From Avidesulfovibrio sp964369685 (GTDB lineage Bacteria; Desulfobacterota; Desulfovibrionia; Desulfovibrionales; Desulfovibrionaceae), in the NCBI GenBank assembly GCA_964369685.1, contig CAYJFB010000030.1, positions 1-23,702 of the forward strand: a stretch of 23,702 nucleotides of DNA, written 5' to 3'. The translations under genes and the position numbers were made by a program. Position 1 is the stretch's first letter; each line of letters begins with the position of its first letter. The notes below the pieces were generated by a model, which was given only the letters and a program-made list of their open reading frames with translations, was not told the origin of the DNA and searched no databases. Shown in pieces: positions 7,766 through 14,922 of this stretch.

Positions 7766-9694
7766 CTAAAAAGTCATTTCAAAACCGACACGAACTTCAA
7801 AGGGATTCAATGAAGTGACATTATCGGCATCATTTTTGGTTTGCAAGAAGTTATACAAAGCCAGGTTGACTTTATATTGATCTTTTTCACCCCACGCTTT
7901 AGACGCAGAGAAGTTTACATTATAGTAATCATAGACTGTGCTGGAATCACTTTTAAAATCTTTATTGTAATTCCCCCACAGATTTGCACTCACACCCCAT
8001 TCAGGATGAAAAAACTCAATGCCTGCAGTATAGGTATCAACAGAGGAATATGTCAATTGCGTCCCGGCAGTAATATCTTGAGCATCTGAATAAACATATC
8101 CACCGCGAAGTTTGAAAAATTCATGCATTTGGTAACTGAAATCAAATTCTATGCCTTGGTTGCGCACTTTGCCGATGTTTTTACGAACATATGATCTGCC
8201 GGTGCTGGTAAGGGGTTCATATGTCGCATAATCAAAGGTTTCTTCACTGCTGAGGTAGTCTTTAATATCACTATAGTAATAACCGAGAGAGCCGGAAAAG
8301 TTGCCAATGGCACCTTCGTAACGCACTTCAAAATTAGAGCTTTCTTCAGGCTCTAAGTCCGAAGAACCATATACAGTACCGTTGCCTGTGGTTTCAGTAC
8401 CATAAAGTTGAGCCAAAGTGGGTGCCATAAAGCCCATACCCCAGTTGGCTTTCAGGCGATGATCTTCAATAAATTCCCATGTAACACCGATATTCGGGGT
8501 GAACGCTCCGCCAAAATCTGCGTCATAGTGATCGTAGCGTCCTTGCAAAACAAAGAACAACGTGTCGTCAAAGAAAGCCAGCTCTTCTTGGGCAAAGAAA
8601 GACCAGTAAGCCAAGCTGTCCCCTCTGACGGCAGTCCTTTGGTTGGTTGTGGAGTACGAGTATTCTGCACCGAAGGTGAATGTGTTCCAATCGGCCAGAC
8701 TCCAGCTGTCGTTGGCATTGAATACTGTCGTAGAGAATTTATCGGTATAATATTGTACGCCGCTACTAAATTTACCAATTTGCATTTCGCTATAATTGGC
8801 ACTCATATTAAACATATGGTTTTCTGTACTGCCGTTGTAGACAAGTCCTGAACCATAACGAATTCTGTCGGTATATGACGTGGAAGTAGAGGCTGTTGCG
8901 CTGGATTTTGATTGAGCCGTATAATCTTGCTGTGCCCATTCGGCGATGAGGCGAAGCTCATGATCGTCATTAAATTTATAGCCTGTATCCAAGTTAAAAG
9001 CGACGTCATACCCATCAGAGCTTTTTGTCCAACCGCCGCTTTTCTGATCGGTTCCGGCAATATATCTGTCTTCTTTAATACCAGAATACAATTTTGTCAG
9101 CGATGTTGTAAAAATGGCATCAAAACCATTCATATTACCTGTATCAAATGTGTAGTAATTTCTTACAGAATCATTACCTGCAACAAGACCCACCGTGGCA
9201 CTTTTTTCTTTACTGGATTTAGTGATGATATTGACCACACCGCCAATGGCGTTGGAGCCATACATGGCACCGGCTTGACCGCGTATAACCTCAATGCGTT
9301 CAATATTATTGACATTGATGCTGTTGATATAAAAACTGTGCGCATCTTTGGTGTTTTCTGCTGTAGAAACTCGGCGCCCGTTAATTAAAAGAACCGTACG
9401 GTCAAAGCCCATACCGCGGATGTTTATGCCTCCTTTTTGACCATCTACAGAAATGTTTGCCGAGTTGGCCAACACATCTTTTACTGAGGCGGCACCTGAA
9501 CGTTGAATTTCTTCCTGAGTGATGACTTGCATGGTTTGGGGAACTTCTTCAATCAAGTGCTCTGTTCTTGTGCCGGTTACGACAACTGTTCCTGTTTTTG
9601 TAAGCTGGTTATCTGCGGCTTGCGCCTCTTTAGACACCATGAAGCTTGTTAATACTGCATACACCATCAAAACCGTAATGAACGAACGATTCAT
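7766..9694 (-). CDS. TonB-dependent outer-membrane receptor (siderophore/heme/cobalamin type)
   Basis: The 642-residue receptor takes up a scarce large ligand across the outer membrane using TonB energy. It has a signal peptide (1-26, cut after AQA), a likely TonB box (TVVVTGTRTE, 35-44) and a plug domain (about 45-160) with IQRSGAASVKDVLA, INIRGMGFDRTVLLINGRR and IERIEVIRGQAGAMYGSNAI. A 22-strand-type barrel of aromatic-rich strands follows and ends in the C-terminal Phe (RVGFEMTF) needed for barrel assembly. AAGGA precedes the ATG. The plug and size resemble the BtuB/CirA/FepA group, but the ligand cannot be assigned. It is divergent from the redox operon starting at 10262 and shares a 567-bp intergenic region with palindromic sites, so co-regulation is plausible. 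No periplasmic binding protein or ABC transporter is nearby. Confidence 0.92.
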   Translation of the reverse strand: MNRSFITVLMVYAVLTSFMVSKEAQAADNQLTKTGTVVVTGTRTEHLIEEVPQTMQVITQEEIQRSGAASVKDVLANSANISVDGQKGGINIRGMGFDRTVLLINGRRVSTAENTKDAHSFYINSINVNNIERIEVIRGQAGAMYGSNAIGGVVNIITKSSKEKSATVGLVAGNDSVRNYYTFDTGNMNGFDAIFTTSLTKLYSGIKEDRYIAGTDQKSGGWTKSSDGYDVAFNLDTGYKFNDDHELRLIAEWAQQDYTAQSKSSATASTSTSYTDRIRYGSGLVYNGSTENHMFNMSANYSEMQIGKFSSGVQYYTDKFSTTVFNANDSWSLADWNTFTFGAEYSYSTTNQRTAVRGDSLAYWSFFAQEELAFFDDTLFFVLQGRYDHYDADFGGAFTPNIGVTWEFIEDHRLKANWGMGFMAPTLAQLYGTETTGNGTVYGSSDLEPEESSNFEVRYEGAIGNFSGSLGYYYSDIKDYLSSEETFDYATYEPLTSTGRSYVRKNIGKVRNQGIEFDFSYQMHEFFKLRGGYVYSDAQDITAGTQLTYSSVDTYTAGIEFFHPEWGVSANLWGNYNKDFKSDSSTVYDYYNVNFSASKAWGEKDQYKVNLALYNFLQTKNDADNVTSLNPFEVRVGFEMTF

Positions 9695-9780
9695 GATTTC
9701 CTTCTTTCTAAACGTTTAAATTTTTGAATTTTTAAAAACTGTTCATAGAAACAACAACGCATGATACAAGCTTTTAACTG

Positions 9781-9801
9781 ATGTTAATTAAAAGTTAACA
9801 T
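9781..9801. promoter_or_regulatory. Inverted repeat ATGTTAA-N7-TTAACAT upstream of the TonB receptor
   Basis: Two perfect 7-bp arms with a 7-nt spacer lie 87 bp upstream of the receptor start, in the likely promoter zone. The size and symmetry fit a dimeric regulator site, but I recognise no specific consensus, and AT-rich DNA yields such matches by chance. Confidence 0.35.
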
Positions 9802-9825
9802 ATTGAAATTAAGCTTGTTTTTATC

Positions 9826-9842
9826 GTAAGCATGATGCTTAC
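9826..9842. promoter_or_regulatory. Candidate operator GTAAGCATGATGCTTAC between the receptor and redox operon
   Basis: A 17-bp perfect palindrome (8-bp arms around one G) lies 132 bp upstream of the TonB receptor and 420 bp upstream of the redox operon. It stands out from the AT-rich background. It does not match the Fur consensus as I know it. It may bind an unidentified metal- or redox-responsive dimer. Confidence 0.45.
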
Positions 9843-10090
9843 AAACGGGCTTATGCCATTTGTTGAATATGTATGTCAATATCAAATTAAGATAAATTTT
9901 TTAACAAATACAATTTTTAAACCTATTTAAAAAATTTTATAAGTATGTAATATATTGTTTTTATTTGCTTTATAAATCAGTATTTTGAGAATAAATATCT
10001 TTTTCATTGGTTGACTTTGAAAACAACTTTCAATTTCATTGACAATATAAAAAAAATATCTTATCCACAAGACTATGCGTGCATTGCATA

Positions 10091-10109
10091 CGTATTTTAT
10101 GAAAATACG
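10091..10109. promoter_or_regulatory. Inverted repeat CGTATTTT-ATG-AAAATACG upstream of the redox operon
   Basis: Two perfect 8-bp arms with a 3-nt centre lie about 150 bp upstream of the operon's first ATG, followed by a pyrimidine-rich tract (about 10110-10137). This is a possible operator; the regulator is unknown. Confidence 0.35.
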
Positions 10110-10133
10110 CTTTGTACTCTTCTCCACTCCTCC

Positions 10134-10169
10134 CCCCGTCAAGCTCGTTTGTAGCCAAGTTTGACGGGG
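10134..10169. promoter_or_regulatory. Stem-loop in the leader of the redox operon
   Basis: CCCCGTCAA (10134-10142) pairs with TTGACGGGG (10161-10169). Inside, GCT/AGC can extend the stem with a bulge. It lies 92 bp upstream of the first gene. It may be an upstream terminator that isolates the operon or a leader structure. I see no cobalamin-, FMN- or other riboswitch consensus. The rest of 9843-10261 is AT-rich without coding signal. Confidence 0.4.
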
Positions 10170-10261
10170 AATTATAACCGGTATCACTATTTGTAATCTT
10201 ATATTCTTTTTTATGTTTTTTGCTTTATAGCTTGTGTTAAACGCTTTTCTGAGGACTTGAA

Positions 10262-11413
10262 ATGGATTATTCTGAAGAACTTGAAGAACTTGTAAATGCT
10301 TTACAAAAAGAAAGACCCATGCCTGATTATTTTGTCAAGCTCTTTGCCGGTAATGAACAATATAAAAAAGAAACGAACAAAAAGAAGAAAGTCGGTATTA
10401 TTGGTGATGAATTTTATTGTCTTTATGCGCGTGCTTTTGGCTTGACTCCCATTTTCCTAAACGGAGGAAGTTTTTCTTTAGGTGAAAACGCAAGCCATAT
10501 TTTTCCGCAAATCAGTGATCCCGTAGCAAAGTCTACACTTGGCTTTCTTTTTAACCAAGATATTAATTTATTTAAAGAATTAGACGCCATCATTATTTCG
10601 GCAAGCAATGACAGCTATAAAAAACTTATCTATTACCTTAAAGAGTTAAACATTACGCTGATTGAAGTTGAACCCCCCTCATTTCTTTTATCAAAAATGC
10701 CAATGAGTTATGTTGTTCAACAGTTCAAAGCGTTAAACGCATTGAGCAAAATCAACAATACTCGTCTCAGTTATCGCAAACTTAAGCGAGAATTGTGTGA
10801 ATATAAACAAGCCTATGCCCTCACTCAATCCATACAATGGAAAGCTATCCCGCGGTTTGTTCAAGATTTCTTTTTGCAAACACTCTATCTGGATGACAGA
10901 AAAGACCTTTGGTGTAAAGAATTGGAGCAATACCTCAACGATGTGCATGAGGACGCCGTTGAGCCACTTTTTTTATTGCTGGGTTCACACATCCAATTTC
11001 CTAATAGTAAAATATATACAATATTTAATGATATTGGCATTACACATTTTGACAATCAATGTCTTAAGTTACCAAATTTTCAAAAGATTCCACTGCGTAA
11101 AACGTCTTTTTTATTGCTCTATGAATGCTTTAAATTTCAATATATGAAATCTTTTACTGCGCAAACGTTGACAAACCAAGAGCAATACGTGTTTTCAGCA
11201 GAAACCAAAGGCATTATTTATTATTTGCTTAAAGGACAAATATCTGAAGCCTATGAAGCAGAACAAATAGAAAAAATGGCAATCAAGTATTCTATTCCTT
11301 TTCTTTGCGTTGAAACGGATTATACAAACACGGATAATGAACAAATAAAAATAAGAGTTGAAGCCTTCTATGAAATGATAAAAAGGAAAAATAAACAATC
11401 AACAATTCAATAA
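10262..11413 (+). CDS. 2-hydroxyacyl-CoA dehydratase/DCCP-family homologue lacking most cluster cysteines
   Basis: First gene of the redox operon, 383 residues; GAGGA is 6 nt before the ATG. It aligns by eye with the protein at 12888-14120. ISDPVAKSTLGF (84-95) matches DACPVVKASVGF, GSHIQFPNSKIY (241-252) matches GSPISFPNYKIP, and KGIIYYLLKG plus IPFLCVETDYTNTDNEQIKIRVEAFYEMI match its C-terminus. The positions that should hold Fe-S ligands are changed: C94 to D86, C124 to S115, C355 to Q326, C75 to N67, and C56 to a non-Cys near V44. Only C267 and possibly C289 are kept. It therefore probably cannot hold a complete double-cubane or [4Fe-4S] cluster. It may be a non-catalytic partner, a scaffold or a binder of a different metal. 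Base composition is noticeably AT-rich, hinting at transfer. Confidence 0.75.
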   Translation: MDYSEELEELVNALQKERPMPDYFVKLFAGNEQYKKETNKKKKVGIIGDEFYCLYARAFGLTPIFLNGGSFSLGENASHIFPQISDPVAKSTLGFLFNQDINLFKELDAIIISASNDSYKKLIYYLKELNITLIEVEPPSFLLSKMPMSYVVQQFKALNALSKINNTRLSYRKLKRELCEYKQAYALTQSIQWKAIPRFVQDFFLQTLYLDDRKDLWCKELEQYLNDVHEDAVEPLFLLLGSHIQFPNSKIYTIFNDIGITHFDNQCLKLPNFQKIPLRKTSFLLLYECFKFQYMKSFTAQTLTNQEQYVFSAETKGIIYYLLKGQISEAYEAEQIEKMAIKYSIPFLCVETDYTNTDNEQIKIRVEAFYEMIKRKNKQSTIQ

Positions 11414-11456
11414 TTATACGATAATACACTAGATAATACATCAAAGGAGCTGTGTC

Positions 11457-12086
11457 ATGTATATCTTTGGAGTGCTTAATCAATGCAAAAATGCAATGCA
11501 AATGTTATGGTCAAATAAGAAAATAAAGCATTTTTTAATTTATGCGATAGTATTTTTTTTCTTAGGAATGTATATCACATCAACACTCAATTCGATGATT
11601 CGAAGAGAACGACTTACTTTACCTCCGGCTATAGAAAATATAATATCTTCAATTTACGCACAAGAAAACCTTGAATACCAAAAACGCATGAAAGAAAGAG
11701 AGTTGCAACGACAAATGCAACAACAATCCTCTCAACAAAGATTGAATCAAAACATTCAACAACAAAATATGCAGAATAGAGATAATCAAAAGAGTCAACC
11801 AAAAAATACACAAGATGCTATAAGCCAAAAAAATCAGCAAAATACTGTACAGCAAGTAGCCAATCAAAGAACCCAACAAACAACGATCCAACAAGCAAAA
11901 GGAGGCTATAAAACGATATTTACTCCTGCAGGTGCGTTGGTTCTTATTGCCGAAATCGTAGCGATGTCTGCCATTTGTTGTTTTGTTATTTATTTAATTT
12001 ATAAACGATTTACAGTAGATACTATTCCGCCACTCCCTGTGCTTTCCAATAAAGGTAAAATTGATGAAGAATACCAAAATAACTAA
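11457..12086 (+). CDS. Unknown two-TM membrane protein with Gln/Asn-rich central region
   Basis: I do not recognise a family for this 209-residue protein. AAGGAG is 7 nt before the ATG, and the gene starts 43 nt after the previous stop. It has a short basic N-terminus, TM1 at about 25-43 (HFLIYAIVFFFLGMYITSTL) and a soluble segment (about 45-155). Of this segment, 75-146 is extremely Gln/Asn-rich and likely coiled or disordered. TM2 is at about 157-187, with two adjacent cysteines (AICCFVIYLIYKRF), and the tail is short. The Gln-rich loop would most simply lie in the periplasm. It overlaps the start of the polyferredoxin gene by 23 bp, so translation is coupled. A role as an assembly or tethering factor for the operon's redox proteins is inference from position only. 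Confidence 0.7.
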   Translation: MYIFGVLNQCKNAMQMLWSNKKIKHFLIYAIVFFFLGMYITSTLNSMIRRERLTLPPAIENIISSIYAQENLEYQKRMKERELQRQMQQQSSQQRLNQNIQQQNMQNRDNQKSQPKNTQDAISQKNQQNTVQQVANQRTQQTTIQQAKGGYKTIFTPAGALVLIAEIVAMSAICCFVIYLIYKRFTVDTIPPLPVLSNKGKIDEEYQNN

Positions 12087-12885
12087 TATACGACTCCTTA
12101 CGCTGTTTGGGTTTTGGCTTTTTTTTAGTTTTGGCGGACAGTTTATTGGCGGACAACGGGAAATATTACTTCCTGTGTTTAATTGTGAATATATTGGTGA
12201 CGGTACAACACGAGGTGCTTGTATTGCACTTGTCAAACTTGTTAGTTCATTCATGTCTACCTCTGCATTCATCAGTCTTGTTGGTTGCATTGTGCTTGTT
12301 TTTTTGTTTGGACGTTTATGGTGCGGATACGTTTGTCCGTTTGGTTTTATGCAAGATTTCATGACGCTTGTCAGAAAAAAATTGAAACTGACTCAAGTAC
12401 AATTTTCATCGAAGTTGACCCCCGTACTCACACTTGGAAAATGGTTTCTTGTTTTTTACATTTTCTTTTATGATTTTTGCAGTGTCTGTCCTGTACAGAA
12501 TTTTACTGTAACCACAACAGGATATGTCAGTGTTGAGACAAATACCACAAACATCTTTTGGGCAGTTGTGTTGTTGACGTTGGCATTTCTCAATGAACGA
12601 GCCTTTTGTAAAGTGTGTCCTCTTGGCGCTTTGATGGGCTTAACCAATCGATTGAGTGGGAGTCGTATAAAAAAATGTGGCAATGCATGCACGCATTGTC
12701 GGGCGTGTTTGGAAGTGTGTCCTATGAATATACAAGAGGTCTACGAAGACAGAACACACGCAGACATAACGCACCCTGATTGTATATATTGCATGAAATG
12801 TATTGAAGTTTGCCCAGAGAAAAAAGCTTTGCGCTATGATTTGATGGGAAAAACAATCATCGAGTCTCAAAGACACACGAGATAA
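12064..12885 (+). CDS. NapH/MauN-like membrane polyferredoxin (4Fe-4S)
   Basis: This electron-transfer protein is embedded in the inner membrane. I start it at the ATG at 12064 (273 residues); an in-frame TTG lies one codon upstream, and AAGG is 8 nt before the ATG. Its hydrophobic part carries C87-x3-C91-P (CGYVCPFG), C139-x2-C142-P (CSVCP) and C182-x2-C185-P (CKVCPLG). These are the paired CxxxCP motifs of the NapH/NosR/CcoG group. At the C-terminus two classic ferredoxin motifs follow, C209-C212-C215-C219-P and C240-C243-C246-C250-P, for two [4Fe-4S] clusters. NapH-type proteins typically pass quinol or other membrane electrons to a soluble acceptor. Being directly upstream of the dehydratase-like protein and its activator suggests that it supplies or receives their electrons. 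There is no napA/napG nearby, so nitrate reduction is not implied. Confidence 0.88.
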   Translation: MKNTKITNIRLLTLFGFWLFFSFGGQFIGGQREILLPVFNCEYIGDGTTRGACIALVKLVSSFMSTSAFISLVGCIVLVFLFGRLWCGYVCPFGFMQDFMTLVRKKLKLTQVQFSSKLTPVLTLGKWFLVFYIFFYDFCSVCPVQNFTVTTTGYVSVETNTTNIFWAVVLLTLAFLNERAFCKVCPLGALMGLTNRLSGSRIKKCGNACTHCRACLEVCPMNIQEVYEDRTHADITHPDCIYCMKCIEVCPEKKALRYDLMGKTIIESQRHTR

Positions 12886-12887
12886 CA

Positions 12888-14120
12888 ATGGAACAACGCA
12901 CTAAAGATCGATACATACGAAATATACAACGTGTAGCCAATGTGGCTATCGAAAAAATAGCAAGTAATCCGGATTTGGCTTTTTATAAAGACGTCTATTA
13001 TAAGACATTTTGTGAATTTGAACCGACAGAAAAGACATATATAGGCAGTTATTGCGTGATGGTTCCCGATGAAATCATCTATGCTTTGGGTTATTTGCCT
13101 TTGCGTTTGTGTGCGGGGCATCAGATTCCTGCGTATATCGGTGAGGAGATTGTTCCTCGTGATGCTTGTCCTGTGGTGAAAGCGTCTGTCGGTTTTCATG
13201 CCATGAAGGTATTGCCTATTTATAATCAATGTATAATGGCCATCATGCCTATGACTTGTGAAGGAAAACGAAAAAGTGCTGAGGTGCTTTCGCAATTTCT
13301 TCCGATCATACCGGTACCCATTATTATGACCAAAAATAGTAACTCGTTTGAAAAAACGGTAAAAACATTGCAGGCTCTTGTAAAAACGTTGGAGTATCAA
13401 ACAGGAAAGAAACTTTCTAACAAAGCATTGAAAGACGCTTGTTTTGAGATTAATGCTGCACAAAAATATGCATATTTGTTACAAGAAAAGTTGTATGCGG
13501 CCAATCCTCAGATAAAAGGTTCTGAGGTTATGTTTGCCATGAACAGTTTTTGTTATACTCGGCCAAAAATATGGGCAGAAGCGACAAGAAATTTGTTGCA
13601 AACGATTGAGGAAAAAGAAAAAAATCCTAAAATTCCAAAACGTAGTAAACCACGTATTTTTATTGCCGGATCTCCGATTAGTTTTCCAAATTATAAAATT
13701 CCTCTTTTGATTGAAGAGCTTGGTGCGCAAATTGTGGGCGATGAATCGTGTCTTTCCGGAAGGTTGATGTATGATCCGGTTGTACCGAATGATTATAGTA
13801 CCGTGAGTATTTTGCGTGCGTTAACCGCTCGTTATGTTGCGGCTTGTACCTGTCCTGTTTTTGATGATCTTGAAGATCGCCTTTGCAGTTTAAAAACCAA
13901 AATGGAGTGCTCAAAGGCCGAAGGGATTATTTATCATGTGTTGCGCGGTTGTGTGCCGTTTGATTTTGAATTGGCAGCCATGGAGGCCTTTTCTGAAAAA
14001 GAAAACATTCCTTTGCTGCGTGTTGAAACAGATTTTAGCAGTGAAGATGTCGAACAAGTCAAAATACGATTTGAAGCATTTATAGAGATGTTGGATCAAA
14101 GGAGACGAAACAATGGCTAA
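12888..14120 (+). CDS. 2-hydroxyacyl-CoA dehydratase-family protein, YjiM/double-cubane cluster (DCCP)-like
   Basis: The protein has 410 residues and starts 2 nt after the previous stop. It has the YjiM/DCCP cysteine pattern: GSYC56VMVPDE, LC75AG, PRDAC94PVVKAS, TC124EGKRK, DESC288, C320TC322, and RGC355VPFDFE before the C-terminal VETDF...QVKIRFEAF. E. coli YjiM, recalled from memory, has the matching motifs GTYC, PRNLCP, TTCDGKKK, ENC and QAC. Proteins of this family bind [4Fe-4S] or [8Fe-9S] clusters and receive very low-potential electrons from an ATP-hydrolysing activator. Known members dehydrate 2-hydroxyacyl-CoA, reduce aromatic CoA esters or reduce small molecules. The next gene is the activator, overlapping by 8 bp. 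True HgdAB/BadDE enzymes have two cysteine-bearing subunits; here the second candidate (10262-11413) has lost them. The substrate is unknown. Confidence 0.85.
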   Translation: MEQRTKDRYIRNIQRVANVAIEKIASNPDLAFYKDVYYKTFCEFEPTEKTYIGSYCVMVPDEIIYALGYLPLRLCAGHQIPAYIGEEIVPRDACPVVKASVGFHAMKVLPIYNQCIMAIMPMTCEGKRKSAEVLSQFLPIIPVPIIMTKNSNSFEKTVKTLQALVKTLEYQTGKKLSNKALKDACFEINAAQKYAYLLQEKLYAANPQIKGSEVMFAMNSFCYTRPKIWAEATRNLLQTIEEKEKNPKIPKRSKPRIFIAGSPISFPNYKIPLLIEELGAQIVGDESCLSGRLMYDPVVPNDYSTVSILRALTARYVAACTCPVFDDLEDRLCSLKTKMECSKAEGIIYHVLRGCVPFDFELAAMEAFSEKENIPLLRVETDFSSEDVEQVKIRFEAFIEMLDQRRRNNG

Positions 14121-14922
14121 CTATTATTTGGGGTTTGATGGCGGTTCGACGTACATCAAGGCAGCACTTATCAAAGAAAAAAAAGTCATTGCCGTAAAAG
14201 TTTTGCCGACAGGCATTGATAATGAAGCCACAGCAGACAAGATGTTGCATCTGTTGATGGAAGAAGCACAAATCCAACGGGAAGACATAGCCTTTATTAC
14301 AGCTACAGGCTATAGCAGACGAACACTTTCTATAGCAGACGACACCATTTCTGAAATCACCGCACACGCTCAAGGTACAAAAATAACATCTCCAAACGGT
14401 ACAACGCCTGCAATGATTATTGATATTGGTGGACAAGACAGTAAAATTATTGCCTTGGATAGTAGTGGCGGTGTAAAAAATTTCATCATGAATGATAAAT
14501 GTGCGGCAGGAACGGGAAAATTTATTGAAGTGATCGCCAATGTTTTAGAAACAACGATTGATAAAGTTGCTGAACATTCTGCACAAAGCACAAACCCATG
14601 TCAAATCAATTCAACCTGTGTGGTTTTTGCACAAACAGAGATCATTTCTCTTATTGCACAGAAAAAAAGTCGTGCGGACATTTTATGTGGCATGCACATT
14701 TCAATGGCAAAACGTATTGCACGCCTTGCCAGAAAATATAAAGGGGAGGGTAATATTCTTATGACAGGCGGAGGCGCGTTGAATGACGGTTTACGCCTTG
14801 CCATTGAAGACGCACTGATGTGTGATGTAAACCCTGCCGTATATCCTCAATTTAATGGTGCAATCGGTGCTGCACTTATTGCGGTACAACAACATCGGCA
14901 AGAGCAAGGTTCTGCAGCGTAA
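14113..14922 (+). CDS. ASKHA-family ATPase activator (HgdC/YjiL-like, BcrAD/BadFG type)
   Basis: This 269-residue, probably homodimeric iron-sulfur ATPase injects low-potential electrons into its partner at the cost of ATP. Nucleotide-binding motifs are GFDGGSTYIK (7-16, phosphate 1), IDIGGQDSK (103-111, phosphate 2) and MTGGGALN (217-224, adenosine region). The two cysteines per monomer that bridge the dimer cluster are C130 in NDKCAAGTGKF and C169 in STCVVFAQTE. The length is typical of the family (about 255-270). GGAG lies 8 nt before the ATG; the start overlaps the partner gene by 8 bp, and the stop forms TAATG with the next start. Such coupling supports one functional unit with the protein at 12888-14120. 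All key residues look intact. Confidence 0.92.
   Translation: MANYYLGFDGGSTYIKAALIKEKKVIAVKVLPTGIDNEATADKMLHLLMEEAQIQREDIAFITATGYSRRTLSIADDTISEITAHAQGTKITSPNGTTPAMIIDIGGQDSKIIALDSSGGVKNFIMNDKCAAGTGKFIEVIANVLETTIDKVAEHSAQSTNPCQINSTCVVFAQTEIISLIAQKKSRADILCGMHISMAKRIARLARKYKGEGNILMTGGGALNDGLRLAIEDALMCDVNPAVYPQFNGAIGAALIAVQQHRQEQGSAA

Noticed and set aside
8408..8851. 147-codon plus-strand frame and similar long frames opposite the RND, TonB, SecD and HsdR genes
   Set aside because: They lie antisense to strongly supported genes and have no domain signatures; they are frame shadows.
9927..10187. 86-codon open frame on the minus strand in the receptor/operon intergenic region
   Set aside because: The composition is that of random AT-rich DNA, there is no ribosome site or recognisable domain, and it covers the inverted repeats.
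9695..10261. Cobalamin or other riboswitch controlling the receptor or operon
   Set aside because: I found no B12-box-like or other conserved riboswitch core, only simple inverted repeats.
12064..12885. Nitrate reductase (nap) or cbb3 oxidase maturation locus suggested by the NapH/CcoG-like protein
   Set aside because: No napA, napG, ccoN or other partner gene is in the window; the family is shared by many unrelated redox systems.
10262..14922. Classical 2-hydroxyglutaryl-CoA or benzoyl-CoA dehydratase/reductase operon (HgdCAB, BadDEFG)
   Set aside because: No CoA-transferase, acyl-CoA dehydrogenase or second cysteine-bearing subunit is present, and the cysteine pattern of the intact subunit is closer to YjiM/DCCP.
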